From Inia geoffrensis (lineage: Eukaryota; Chordata; Mammalia; Artiodactyla; Iniidae), in assembly GCA_036417435.1 (NCBI GenBank), contig CM070904.1:21682835-21746834 (forward strand): a stretch of DNA of 64,000 nt, read 5' to 3'. Numbering within the stretch: position 1 is the first letter of the stretch; each line of letters begins with the position of its first letter. The notes under the pieces are model-generated. The model worked only from the letters and a program-made list of their open reading frames with translations, had not been told where the DNA came from and did not search any database. The translations under genes and the position numbers were made by a program. Positions 1-9,600 of the stretch are shown here, in pieces.

Positions 1-80
1 TCTTTTTCAATTCTACAGCCACCTGATGCAATTATACACGTAGGTGTACCCGTAGGGTTTCAGATTCTTTGCACTCTTCG

Positions 81-86
81 TTTATT
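81..86 (-). other. AATAAA hexamer on the minus strand, half A
   Basis: CGTTTATTGAGG reads CCTCAATAAACG on the minus strand. It is present near offset 81 of every A half, while B has TTTATC at that place and so lacks it. It could act as a polyadenylation signal for antisense transcripts, but a lone hexamer is weak evidence. Confidence 0.15.
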
Positions 87-315
87 GAGGAATGTTTTGT
101 AGCGTTCCCTGTGCTTTCGGGTGGGTCGACCTTGATGAGCACTTTTGGATACATTAAGCTTGTTTCTGTGAAACCCGACCTCCTACATCACCCTTCCCCA
201 GTCTCCAATTTCCCCCTCAGGCAACTCCAGGCTTCTTTCTTTCCTTTGTAAACCTGTGTTACTTTTGTGTACTAGCTGCCTTAGTATCCGTATTGAGACG
301 GCAGACATAAGTCTG

Positions 316-329
316 ATATCCTGGGATAT
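316..329 (+). other. Dyad ATATCC-TG-GGATAT in half A
   Basis: Perfect 6-bp arms lie around a 2-base spacer. The same dyad occurs at the equivalent place in half B with a 1-base spacer, although A and B differ at about one base in six. In A, the bases right after the dyad are the diagnostic TGTG/TGAA site, yet the dyad itself does not change. A protein binding site is possible but I cannot name one. Confidence 0.5.
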
Positions 330-378
330 GTGTCTTGCTGCCTCTAGTTGACCAGAATTAGTGAGGTCATCTACTGCT

Positions 379-807
379 CTACGCATGCTGCTGCCAAGAG
401 TTTGAGCTCGTTTTATTCTGTGGCTGAGTGGTAGTCGACTGTGTGTAGTTAGCAGAACATCTTTCTCCATTCACCCCTCGCTGCACATTTCGTTCTTTGG
501 ATGTGTTGGCTGCGATCATGGGTACCACAAGGACCGCTGGGGTGCAAGTGCTTCCTTCCAATGATGCTAGTCTCTGGTTATGCGACCTGCAGCGGGGTTT
601 CCGAATCTCGTGGTACCTCCAGTGTTTACTTTGGTAAGGAATGTGCCTACTGATCCTCATACCGGCTGTTAGCAATTTACAATCCCACCAACAGCAATAG
701 CTGGCTTCTCTTTTTGGCATGCCCTCTTGATCACTTACGATTTTAGGGTTTGAGAGGACTGCAGCCAGGGACCACCTGGTGTAGCTTTCTTTGCACTCTC
801 TAATCAT
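379..807 (-). other. Antisense open frame of 142 codons in half A, probably not coding
   Basis: The frame starts at an ATG (CAT at 805-807) and is open in nearly all A halves; in unit 10 a single change near 30597 shortens it to 113 codons. The equivalent B frame is only 60-75 codons and is broken in unit 4. The product would be Ser-, Thr-, Cys- and Trp-rich with no recognisable motif or domain. Another frame overlaps it on the same strand. I consider it a chance frame preserved by homogenisation. Confidence 0.1.
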
Positions 808-1042
808 GACAGATCCTGGGCATCTTTTCTTTTGAGTGTGCTGTTTTCTAAAACGCGGGTGAGTACCACTGAGTGCCTGAAAGGTTCCTGCCTCAGAGTC
901 GGGCCTGATTTGAATTCGTTCCCGATTCCCTAGACCGGGATATTTCTTGAGGGCAGGGTTGTGTCTGCAAAGCCGCAGGCCATAGGTCTTGTGGATGATA
1001 GGGGCCCTTCGGCACTGTTGTTAAGGTTGTTACGGCAGTGGG

Positions 1043-1056
1043 CCACAAGGCGGCAG
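1043..1056 (+). promoter_or_regulatory. CTCF-like core motif in half A (representative of 19)
   Basis: CCACAAGGCGGCAG, preceded by GTGGG, fits the published vertebrate CTCF core CCGCGNGGNGGCAG at all but two specified positions and keeps the AGGNGGCAG heart. It lies at offset 1043 of every complete unit: 1043, 4361, 7678, 10995, 14313, 17630, 20948, 24265, 27582, 30899, 34215, 37533, 40849, 44165, 47482, 50798, 54116, 57433 and 60751. It is unchanged in every copy. Binding is inferred; a single motif can be unoccupied or methylated. Confidence 0.55.
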
Positions 1057-1531
1057 CAGTACTCTGTGTCGTCTCTGGTAACATGGGGAAAGAAAGCCTT
1101 AACGGTCGTCCCGGTGTTGGACTTGAAATGGGGAGTCGAAGGTGGCTGAACACACACCCCTGGGCTTTTGTAGGCTCACCCCCTGCCCCTTAACCTGCAC
1201 TGCCCCACCCCAGGCATATGGCAAGCCTTGCAAGTGGGCTACTCGGAGGGTGCCGTGGCTCGCAGGTGGGGAGACTCCCATGAAGTGCGCTGGAGGTGGG
1301 AACTTGCTTAGGAGGAGCTGTGGAGATCCGGGTTCTTCACAGCCCTTCCCTCTCAGCTGTTCCACCATGATTTCGATACACCAGGCTGTGCTTACGTGTA
1401 GGAGGCCCATGTTGCATCGGGAGATTGTGGTACCACGCAGGGGAGAACAGCAGCAGCATCCTCCAGCCGCGGGACACAGGCCGGCTGAGGCTCCAGGTGT
1501 CTGACACCATCCGACGTCACAGAGGCCTGAG

Positions 1532-1597
1532 GTAAGAAAGTGGGCATTTCTTAACCCGTTACTTGCCTTGTCATTGAACGGTCCTTTTGCCTTTCAG
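1532..1597 (+). other. Intron-like GT...AG interval in half A (66 nt)
   Basis: CTGAG|GTAAGA resembles a strong vertebrate 5' splice site. After 66 nt comes CCTTTTGCCTTTCAG, a good pyrimidine tract plus AG, with a branch-like CTTAAC between. A second acceptor-like run, TCTCTTTGACTTCTACAG, follows at the start of B and would give a ~107-nt intron. 66 nt is near the lower limit for vertebrate introns. No transcript evidence is visible. Confidence 0.25.
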
Positions 1598-1933
1598 TAT
1601 AGTTTATATACAATGTTGCGTCTCTTTGACTTCTACAGCCACTTGATGCACTTATAACGGTAGCTGTACCTGTAGGGTTTCGGATTTTGTGCCCCGTTAG
1701 TTTATCGAGGAATATTTTGTAGCGTTCCCTGTGCTTTCGGGTGGGTCGCCCTTGATGAGCACTTTTTGATACGTTAAGTGTGTTTCTGTTAATCCCAATC
1801 TCCTAATTCACCCTTCCCCGGTCTCCAATTTCCCCCTGTGGGAACTCCTCACTTCTTTCTTCCCTTTGTGAACCTGTGTTTCCTTTCTTTGCTAGCTTCC
1901 TTTGTATCCCTATTTAGACGGCACACATAAGTG

Positions 1934-1946
1934 ATATCCGGGATAT
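1934..1946 (+). other. Dyad ATATCC-G-GGATAT in half B
   Basis: This is the B counterpart of the A dyad, with a 1-base spacer. The base two positions before it is the G/T marker (CATAAGGGATATCC or CATAAGTGATATCC) that recurs every third unit. The dyad itself is intact in all B halves. Confidence 0.5.
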
Positions 1947-2242
1947 GTGTCTTGCTGCCTCTAATTGACCAGAATTAGGGAGATCATCTTCGGCTCCACC
2001 CATGCTGCTGGAAATACTATGAGTTCCTTTTGTTCTGTGGCTGAGTGGTAGGCGAGGGTGTGTAGGTAGCAGAACATCTTTCTCCCTTCACCCCTCGCTC
2101 GACAGTTCGTTCATTTGTATGTCCTGGCTGTGGTCAAGTGTACCACAAACACTGCCTGGGTGCAAGTGCTTCCTTCCAATGATGCTAGTCTCTGGTTATA
2201 CGACCTGCAGCGGGGTTTCCGAATCTTGTGGCACCTGCAGTG

Positions 2243-2248
2243 TTTATT
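2243..2248 (-). other. AATAAA hexamer on the minus strand, half B
   Basis: CAGTGTTTATTTAGG reads CCTAAATAAACACTG on the minus strand. It occurs in the B halves read; unit 6 has CAGTGCTTATTTAGG there and loses it. Half A has TGTTTACTTTGG at the equivalent place. Function is uncertain. Confidence 0.15.
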
Positions 2249-2476
2249 TAGGTAAGGAATGTGCCTACTGATCCTCATACCTGCTGTTAGCAATTTACAA
2301 TCCCACCAACGGCAATAGCTGGCTTCACTTTTTGGCATGCCCTCGTGAGCACTTAAAAGGTTAGGGTTTGACAGGACTGCAGCCAGGGAACAATTCGGCT
2401 AGCTTTCTTTTCACTCTCTGATTATGACAGATCCTGAGCATCTTTTCATTTGAAAGTGCTCTTTTGTAAAAGGCAG

Positions 2477-2542
2477 GTGAGTACCACTGAGTTCTTGAAT
2501 GGTTCCTGCCTCACAGTTGGGCCTGATTTGAATTCATTTCAG
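2477..2542 (+). other. Intron-like GT...AG interval in half B (66 nt)
   Basis: CAG|GTGAGT (donor at 2477) is an exact consensus 5' splice site in B; A has CGG|GTGAGT at the same place. The acceptor-like GAATTCATTTCAG ends at 2542, with a CTGAT branch-like motif about 20 nt upstream. In A the acceptor is lost (GAATTCGTTCCCG). Splicing is only a possibility. Confidence 0.25.
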
Positions 2543-2635
2543 AGTACCTAGCCCAGGATATTTCTTGAGGGCAGGGTTGTGTTTGCAAAGCTGCAGGCCA
2601 TAGACCTTGGGAATGATAGGTGAGTTTCAGCACGG

Positions 2636-2670
2636 TTGGTAAGGTTGTTACGTTTGGTAAGGTGGTTACG
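2636..2670 (+). repeat. 18-bp tandem duplication specific to half B
   Basis: TTGGTAAGGTTGTTACG (2636-2652) and TTGGTAAGGTGGTTACG (2654-2670) match at 16 of 17 bases with a period of 18. Half A has a single equivalent (TTAAGGTTGTTACG near 1021). The duplication is present in all nineteen B halves; in several (4, 6, 8, 11, 13, 16, 18, 19) the first copy reads GGCAAGG. It accounts for 18 of the ~78 extra bases in B. Confidence 0.85.
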
Positions 2671-2678
2671 GCAGTGTG

Positions 2679-2692
2679 CTACAAGGCGGCAG
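2679..2692 (+). promoter_or_regulatory. CTCF-like core motif in half B (representative of 19)
   Basis: CTACAAGGCGGCAG is the B counterpart of the A motif. It has lost the second C of the leading CC pair, so it should be a weaker match. Copies start at 2679, 5996, 9313, 12631, 15948, 19266, 22583, 25900, 29217, 32533, 35851, 39167, 42483, 45800, 49116, 52434, 55751, 59069 and 62385. It sits about ten bases after B's 18-bp duplication. All copies have the same sequence and orientation as the A sites. Confidence 0.4.
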
Positions 2693-3083
2693 CACTACTC
2701 CGTGTGGTCTCTGTTAACTTGAGGAAAGAAAGCCTTAGCGGTGGTCCCAGTGCTGGATTGGAAATTGGGAGTCGAACATGGCTGAACACACACCCCTGGG
2801 CTTGTGTATGCTCACCTCCTGCCCCTTAACCTGCACTGCCACACCCCAGGCATATCGCAAGCCTTGCAAGTGGGCTCCTCGGAGGGTGCTGTGGTTCGCA
2901 CGTGGGGCGACTCTAATGAAGAGGGCTGGAGGTGGGAACCTGCCTAGCAGGAGCTGTGGAGATCCGGCTTCTTCACTGCTCTTCCCTCTCAGCTGCTCCA
3001 CCCTCATTTGGGAACAGCGGGCTCTCCTTACCTGTAGGAGGGCCAAGTTGGATCGGGATATTGTGGTACCATGCAGGGGAGAA

Positions 3084-3143
3084 TGGGCAATAGCGGTCCG
3101 AGGTGCCGCTGGTCAGGCGGCACGTCCTCCTCCCTTGCTGCCT
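3084..3143 (+). repeat. 60-bp GC-rich block present in half B, absent from half A
   Basis: Aligning the ends of the halves, GGGGAGAA is followed directly by the CAGCAGCATC stretch in A, but in B these 60 bases come first. The block is in all nineteen B halves. Whether B gained it or A lost it cannot be decided here. It ends in CTGCCT next to CAGCAGC, so slippage or deletion at a CAG-rich spot in A is possible. It contains the inverted repeat listed separately. Confidence 0.8.
3103..3123 (+). other. Perfect 7-bp inverted repeat inside the B-specific block
   Basis: GTGCCGC (3103-3109) and GCGGCAC (3117-3123) are exact reverse complements around a 7-base loop, TGGTCAG. The stem is all but AT-free. 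The arms are unchanged in every B half read; the units 3 and 4 substitution (GTCCGAGG to GCCCGAGG) lies just outside the stem. It could form a hairpin in RNA or single-stranded DNA, or be a dyad protein site. No function is known to me. Confidence 0.6.
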
Positions 3144-3229
3144 CAGCAGCATCATGCTCCGGCCGTGGGACCCAGGCCTGCCGAGGCTCCAGGGGCCTTA
3201 CCGTGGTAACGACATCACAGAGGCCTGAG

Positions 3230-3295
3230 GTAACAGAGTGGGCATTTCTTAACCCCTTACTTGTCTTCTCATTGAACAGTGCTTTACCCTTTCAG
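3230..3295 (+). other. Intron-like GT...AG interval at the end of half B (66 nt)
   Basis: This is the B counterpart of 1532-1597: CTGAG|GTAACA, a CTTAAC branch-like motif and an acceptor-like TTTACCCTTTCAG, again exactly 66 nt from GT to AG. The next unit then opens with TCTTTTTCAATTCTACAG, another acceptor-like run. The donor is weaker than in A (GTAACA rather than GTAAGA). Confidence 0.25.
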
Positions 3296-3318
3296 CCTAG
3301 TTCATATAGAATTTTGGG

Positions 3319-6300
3319 TCTTTTTCAATTCTACAGCCACCTGATGCAATTATACACGTAGGTGTACCCGTAGGGTTTCGGATTCTTTGCACTCTTCGTT
3401 TATTGAGGAATGTTTTGTAGCGTTCCCTGTGCTTTCGGGTGGGTCGACCTTGATGAGCACTTTTTGATACATTAAGCTTGTTTCTGTGAAACCCGACCTC
3501 CTACATCACCCTTCCCCAGTCTCCAATTTCCCCCTCAGGCAACTCCAGGCTTCTTTCTTTCCTTTGTAAACCTGTGTTACCTTTGTGTACTAGCTGCCTT
3601 AGTATCCGTATTGAGACGGCAGACATAAGTCTGATATCCTGGGATATGAATCTTGCTGCCTCTAGTTGACCAGAATTAGTGAGGTCATCTACTGCTCTAC
3701 GCATGCTGCTGCCAAGAGTTTGAGCTCGTTTTATTCTGTGGCTGAGTGGTAGTCGACTGTGTGTAGTTAGCAGAACATCTTTCTCCATTCACCCCTCGCT
3801 GCACATTTCGTTCTTTGGATGTGTTGGCTACGATCATGGGTACCACAAGGACCGCTGGGGTGCAAGTGCTTCCTTCCAATGATGCTAGTCTCTGGTTATG
3901 CGACCTGCAGCGGGGTTTCCGAATCTCGTGGTACCTCCAGTGTTTACTTTGGTAAGGAATGTGCCTACTGATCCTCATACCGGCTGTTAGCAATTTACAA
4001 TCCCACCAACAGCAATAGCTGGCTTCTCTTTTTGGCATGCCCTCTTGATCACTTACGATTTTAGGGTTTGAGAGGACTGCAGCCAGGGACCACCTGGTGT
4101 AGCTTTCTTTGCACTCTCTAATCATGACAGATCCTGGGCATCTTTTCTTTTGAGTGTGCTGTTTTCTAAAACGCGGGTGAGTACCACTGAGTGCTTGAAA
4201 GGTTCCTGCCTCAGAGTCGGGCCTGATTTGAATTCGTTCCCGATTCCCTAGACCGGGATATTTCTTGAGGGCAGGGTTGTGTCTGCAAAGCCGCAGGCCA
4301 TAGGTCTTGTGGATGATAGGGGCCCTTCGGCACTGTTGTTAAGGTTGTTACGGCAGTGGGCCACAAGGCGGCAGCAGTACTCCGTGTCGTCTCTGGTAAC
4401 ATGGGGAAAGAAAGCCTTAACGGTGGTCCCGGTGTTGGACTTGAAATGGGGAGTCGAAGGTGGCTGAACACACACCCCTGGGCTTTTGTAGGCTCACCCC
4501 CTGCCCCTTAACCTGCACTGCCCCACCCCAGGCATATGGCAAGCCTTGCAAGTGGGCTACTCGGAGGGTGCCGTGGCTCGCAGGTGGGGCGACTCCCATG
4601 AAGTGCGCTGGAGGTGGGAACTTGCTTAGGAGGAGCTGTGGAGATCCGGGTTCTTCACAGCCCTTCCCTCTCAGCTGTTCCACCATGATTTCGATACACC
4701 AGGCTGTGCTTACGTGTAGGAGGCCCATGTTGCATCGAGAGATTGTGGTACCACGCAGGGGAGAAGAGCAGCAGCATCCTCCAGCCGCGGGACACAGGCC
4801 GGCTGAGGCTCCAGGTGTCTGACACCATCCGACGTCACAGAGGCCTGAGGTAAGAAAGTGGGCATTTCTTAACCCGTTACTTGCCTTGTCATTGAACGGT
4901 CCTTTTGCCTTTCAGTAGAGTTTATATACAATGTTGCGTCTCTTTGACTTCTACAGCCACTTGATGCACTTATAACGGTAGCTGTACCTGTAGGGTTTCG
5001 GATTTTGTGCCCCGTTAGTTTATCGAGGAATATTTTGTGGCGTTCCCTGTGCTTTCGGGTGGGTCGCCCTTGATGAGCACTTTTTGATACGTTAAGTGTG
5101 TTTCTGTTAATCCCAATCTCCTAATTCACCCTTCCCCGGTCTCCAATTTCCCCCTGTGGGAACTCCTCACTTCTTTCTTCCCTTTGTGAACCTGTGTTTC
5201 CTTTCTTTGCTAGCTTCCTTTGTATCCCTATTTAGACGGCACACATAAGGGATATCCGGGATATGTGTCTTGCTGCCTCTAATTGACCAGAATTAGGGAG
5301 ATCATCTTCGGCTCCACCCATGCTGCTGGAAATACTATGAGTTCATTTTGTTCTGTGGCTGAGTGGTAGGCGAGGGTGTGTAGGTAGCAGAACATCTTTC
5401 TCCCTCACCCCTCGCTCGACAGTTCGTTCATTTGTATGTCCTGGCTGTGGTCAAGGGTACCACAAACACTGCCTGGGTGCAAGTGCTTCCTTCCAATGAT
5501 GCTAGTCTCTGGTTATACGACCTGCAGCGGGGTTTCCGAATCTTGTGGCACCTGCAGTGTTTATTTAGGTAAGGAATGTGCCTACTGATCCTCATACCTG
5601 CTGTTAGCAATTTACAATCTCACCAACGGCAATAGCTGGCTTCACTTTTTGGCATGCCCTCGTGAGCACTTAAAAGGTTAGGGTTTGACAGGACTGCAGC
5701 CAGGGAACAATTCAGCTAGCTTTCTTTTCACTCTCTGATTATGACAGATCCTGAGCATCTTTTCATTTGAAAGTGCTCTTTTGTAAAAGGCAGGTGAGTA
5801 CCACTGAGTTCTTGAATGGTTCCTGCCTCACAGTTGGGCCTGATTTGAATTCATTTCAGAGTACCTAGCCCAGGATATTTCTTGAGGGCAGGGTTGTGTT
5901 TGCAAAGCTGCAGGCCATAGACCTTGGGAATGATAGGTGAGTTTCAGCACGGTTGGTAAGGTTGTTACGTTTGGTAAGGTGGTTACGGCAGTGTGCTACA
6001 AGGCGGCAGCACTACTCCGTGTGGTCTCTGTTAACTCGAGGAAAGAAAGCCTTAGCGGTGGTCCCAGTGCTGGATTGGAAATTGGGAGTCGAACATGGCT
6101 GAACACACACCCCTGGGCTTGTGTATGCTCACCTCCTGCCCCTTAACCTGCACTGCCACACCCCAGGCATATCGCAAGCCTTGCAAGTGGGCTCCTCGGA
6201 GGGTGCCGTGGTTCGCACGTGGGGCGACTCTAATGAAGAGGGCTGGAGGTGGGAACCTGCCTAGCAGGAGCTGTGGAGATCCGGCTTCTTCACTGCTCTT

Positions 6301-6635
6301 CCCTCTCAGCTGCTCCACCCTCATTTGGGAACAGCGGGCTCTCCTTACCTGTAGGAGGGCCAAGTTGGATCGGGATATTGTGGTACCATGCAGGGGAGAA
6401 TGGGCAATAGCGGTCCGAGGTGCCGCTGGTCAGGCGGCACGTCCTCCTCCCTTGCTGCCTCAGCAGCATCATGCTCCGGCCGTGGGACCCAGGCCTGCCG
6501 AGGCTCCAGGGGCCTTACCGTGGTAACGACATCACAGAGGCCTGAGGTAACAGAGTAGGCATTTCTTAACCCCTTACTTGTCTTCTCATTGAACAGTGCT
6601 TTACCCTTTCAGCCTAGTTCATATAGAATTTTGGG
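3319..6635 (+). repeat. Repeat unit 2 (A 3319-4938, B 4939-6635)
   Basis: A is F class (T, C and AA at the three diagnostic sites). B is the one-base-deletion class and carries CATAAGGGATATCC and TTTTGTGGCG. CTCF-like cores start at 4361 and 5996. Private changes are GCATCGAGAG near 4736, CAATCTCACC near 5617, ATTCAGCTAG near 5713 and TTAACTCGAG near 6033, the last creating an XhoI-type hexamer. Confidence 0.95.
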
Positions 6636-9600
6636 TCTTTTTCAATTCTACAGCCACCTGATGCAATTATACACGTAGGTGTACCCGTAGGTTTTCGGAT
6701 TCTTTGCACTCTTCGTTTATTGAGGAATGTTTTGTAGCGTTCCCTGTGCTTTCGGGTGGGTCGACCTTGATGAGCACTTTTTGATACATTAAGCTTGTTT
6801 CTGTGAAACCCGACCTCCTACATCACCCTTCCCCAGTCTCCAATTTCCCCCTCAGGCAACTCCAGGCTTCTTTCTTTCCTTTGTAAACCTGTGTTACCTT
6901 TGTGTACTAGCTGCCTTAGTATCCGTATTGAGACGGCAGACATAAGTCTGATATCCTGGGATATGAATCTTGCTGCCTCTAGTTGACCAGAATTAGTGAG
7001 GTCATCTACTGCTCTACGCATGCTGCTGCCAAGAGTTTGAGCTCGTTTTATTCTGTGGCTGAGTGGTAGTCGACTGTGTGTAGTTAGCAGAACATCTTTC
7101 TCCATTCACCCCTCGCTGCACATTTCGTTCTTTGGATGTGTTGGCTACGATCATGGGTACCACAAGGACCGCTGGGGTGCAAGTGCTTCCTTCCAATGAT
7201 GCTAGTCTCTGGTTATGCGACCTGCAGCGGGGTTTCCGAATCTCGTGGTACCTCCAGTGTTTACTTTGGTAAGGAATGTGCCTACTGATCCTCATACCGG
7301 CTGTTAGCAATTTACAATCCCACCAACAGCAATAGCTGGCTTCTCTTTTTGGCATGCCCTCTTGATCACTTACGATTTTAGGGTTTGAGAGGACTGCAGC
7401 CAGGGACCACCTGGTGTAGCTTTCTTTGCACTCTCTAATCATGACAGATCCTGGGCATCTTTTCTTTTGAGTGTGCTGTTTTCTAAAACGCGGGTGAGTA
7501 CCACTGAGTGCTTGAAAGGTTCCTGCCTCAGAGTCGGGCCTGATTTGAATTCGTTCCCGATTCCCTAGACCGGGATATTTCTTGAGGGCAGGGTTGTGTC
7601 TGCAAAGCCGCAGGCCATAGGTCTTGTGGATGATAGGGGCCCTTCGGCACTGTTGTTAAGGTTGTTACGGCAGTGGGCCACAAGGCGGCAGCAGTACTCC
7701 GTGTCGTCTCTGGTAACATGGGGAAAGAAAGCCTTAACGGTGGTCCCGGTGTTGGACTTGAAATGGGGAGTCGAAGGTGGCTGAACACACACCCCTGGGC
7801 TTTTGTAGGCTCACCCCCTGCCCCTTAACCTGCACTGCCCCACCCCAGACATATGGCAAGCCTTGCAAGTGGGCTACTCGGAGGGTGCCGTGGCTCGCAG
7901 GTGGGGCGACTCCCATGCAGTGCGCTGGAGGTGGGAACTTGCTTAGGAGGAGCTGTGGAGATCCGGGTTCTTCACAGCCCTTCCCTCTCAGCTGTTCCAC
8001 CATGATTTCGATACACCAGGCTGTGCTTACGTGTAGGAGGCCCATGTTGCATCGGGAGATTGTGGTACCACGCAGGGGAGAAGAGCAGCAGCATCCTCCA
8101 GCCGCGGGACACAGGCCAGCTGAGGCTCCAGGTGTCTGACACCATCCGACGTCACAGAGGCCTGAGGTAAGAAAGTGGGCATTTCTTAACCCGTTACTTG
8201 CCTTGTCATTGAACGGTCCTTTTGCCTTTCAGTAGAGTTTATATACAATGTTGCGTCTCTTTGACTTCTACAGCCACTTGATGCACTTATAACGGTAGCT
8301 GTACCTGTAGGGTTTCGGATTTTGTGCCCCGTTAGTTTATCGAGGAATATTTTGTAGCGTTCCCTGTGCTTTCGGGTGGGTCGCCCTTGATGAGCACTTT
8401 TTGATACGTTAAGTGTGTTTCTGTTAATCCCAATCTCCTAATTCACCCTTCCCCGGTCTCCAATTTCCCCCTGTGGGAACTCCTCACTTCTTTCTTCCCT
8501 TTGTGAACCTGTGTTTCCTTTCTTTGCTAGCTTCCTTTGTATCCCTATTTAGACGGCACACATAAGGGATATCCGGGATATGTGTCTTGCTGCCTCTAAT
8601 TGACCAGAATTAGGGAGATCATCTTCGGCTCCACCCATGCTGCTGGAAATACTATGAGTTCATTTTGTTCTGTGGCTGAGTGGTAGGCGAGGGTGTGTAG
8701 GTAGCAGAACATCTTTCTCCCTCACCCCTCGCTCAACAGTTCGTTCATTTGTATGTCCTGGCTGTGGTCAAGGGTACCACAAACACTGTCTGGGTGCAAG
8801 TGCTTCCTTCCAATGCTGCTAGTCTCTGGTTATACGACCTGCAGCGGGGTTTCTGAATCTTGTGGCACCTGCAGTGTTTATTTAGGTAAGGAATGTGCCT
8901 ACTGATCCTCATACCTGCTGTTAGCAATTTACAATCCCACCAACGGCAATAGCTGGCTTCACTTTTTCGCATGCCCTCGTGAGCACTTAAAAGGTTAGGG
9001 TTTGACAGGACTGCAGCCAGGGAACAATTCGGCTAGCTTTCTTTTCACTCTCTGATTATGACAGATCCTGAGCATCTTTTCATTTGAAATTGCTCTTTTG
9101 TAAAAGGCAGGTGAGTACCACTGAGTTCTTGAATGGTTCCTGCCTCACAGTTGGGCCTGATTTGAATTCATTTCAGAGTACCTAGCCCAGGATATTTCTT
9201 GAGGGCAGGGTTGTGTTTGCAAAGCTGCAGGCCATAGACCTTGGGAATGATAGGTGAGTTTCAGCACGGTTGGTAAGGTTGTTACGTTTGGTAAGGTGGT
9301 TACGGCAGTGTGCTACAAGGCGGCAGCACTACTCCGTGTGGTCTCTGTTAACTTGAGGAAAGAAAGCCTTAGCGGTGGTCCCAGTGCTGGATTGGAAATT
9401 GGGAGTCGAACATGGCTGAACACACACCCCTGGGCTTGTGTATGCTCACCTCCTGCCCCTTAACCTGCACTGCCACACCCCAGGCATATCGCAAGCCTTG
9501 CAAGTGGGCTCCTCGGAGGGTGCCGTGGTTCGCACGTGGGGCGACTCTAATGAAGAGGGCTGGAGGTGGGAACCTGCCTAGCAGGAGCTGTGGAGATCCG

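Larger units (their letters stand above)
1..1620 (+). repeat. Half-unit A (representative copy, unit 1)
   Basis: This is the first monomer of the dimer. It aligns end to end with half B; their opening 120 bases differ at about 15-18 positions. A is 1,620 bp in every complete unit except unit 9 (1,619). Features seen in A but not B are a HindIII site (AAGCTT) near offset 157, two SalI sites (GTCGAC) near offsets 126 and 434, and TTTATATACA just before the A/B junction. A lacks B's 18-bp duplication and 60-bp GC-rich block. No gene is recognisable in it. Confidence 0.92.
2778..3209 (+). other. Open frame of 143 codons in half B, probably not coding
   Basis: The frame begins at an ATG in a good Kozak setting (A at -3, G at +4) and is open in all nineteen B halves. 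The translation is rich in Arg, Pro, Ala and Cys; I recognise no domain, signal peptide or membrane segment. Half A has the related frame (1142-1504, 120 codons) but starts at GTG, which argues against translation there. Among B copies I count at least nine amino-acid-changing variants and about four silent ones, close to the neutral expectation. A long antisense frame overlaps it. Openness in every copy is what array homogenisation alone would give. Confidence 0.12.
1..3318 (+). repeat. Repeat unit 1 (A 1-1620, B 1621-3318)
   Basis: A is H class: G at offset 147, T at 263, TG at 331-332. B is the full 1,698-bp class. CTCF-like cores start at 1043 and 2679. It shares the change to AACGGTCGTCCC (near 1101) with units 14 and 19, and GGGGAGACTCCC (near 1268) with unit 14. 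Private changes include CTCTGTG near 1081, GAGTGCCTGAA near 875, CAAGTGTACC near 2134 and GTGCTGTGG near 2888. The left part of the array is outside the window. Confidence 0.95.
1621..3318 (+). repeat. Half-unit B (representative copy, unit 1)
   Basis: This is the second monomer, opening with TCTCTTTGACTTCTACAGCC, the counterpart of A's first 20 bases. B occurs in three lengths. It is 1,698 bp in units 1, 4, 6, 9, 11, 16 and 18. It is 1,697 bp, one base lost near offset 2085, in units 2, 3, 5, 7, 8, 14 and 17. It is 1,696 bp, two bases lost near offset 1808, in units 10, 12, 13, 15 and 19. The excess of about 78 bp over A is an 18-bp tandem duplication plus a 60-bp block. Confidence 0.92.

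Noticed and set aside
69..251. 60-codon frame at the start of half A
   Set aside because: TTG start, and absent or broken in the F-class units that have T at offset 147.
421..434. TGGCTGAGTGGTAG resembling a tRNA/Pol III A box (also near 2038 in B)
   Set aside because: No proper B box (GGTTCRANNCC) at a suitable distance and no cloverleaf; in B the nearest candidate, AGTTCGTTCA near 2106, is a poor match.
743..751. TTAGGGTTT as interstitial telomere repeat (also near 2362)
   Set aside because: Only one and a half telomere repeats, no tandem run.
1248..1275. Second CTCF-like match around CGCAGGTGGGGCG in half A
   Set aside because: Misses the GGC step of the core and varies between units (GGGGAGA, GGGGCGA); weaker than the 1043 site.
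1142..1504. 120-codon frame in half A and its many copies
   Set aside because: It starts at GTG, overlaps a long frame on the other strand, is frameshifted in unit 9 and matches no known domain.
1603..1612. TTTATATACA as a TATA box at the end of half A
   Set aside because: Only in A, no initiator or downstream gene visible, and it overlaps the end of an acceptor-like stretch; too weak to call.
2735..3046. 103-codon minus-strand frames in both halves
   Set aside because: The B copy starts at TTG; the frames mirror the plus-strand frame and show no recognisable protein features.
1..3318. Identification as the 3.3 kb D4Z4 repeat
   Set aside because: No double-homeobox frame, only moderate GC, and a two-monomer structure unlike D4Z4.
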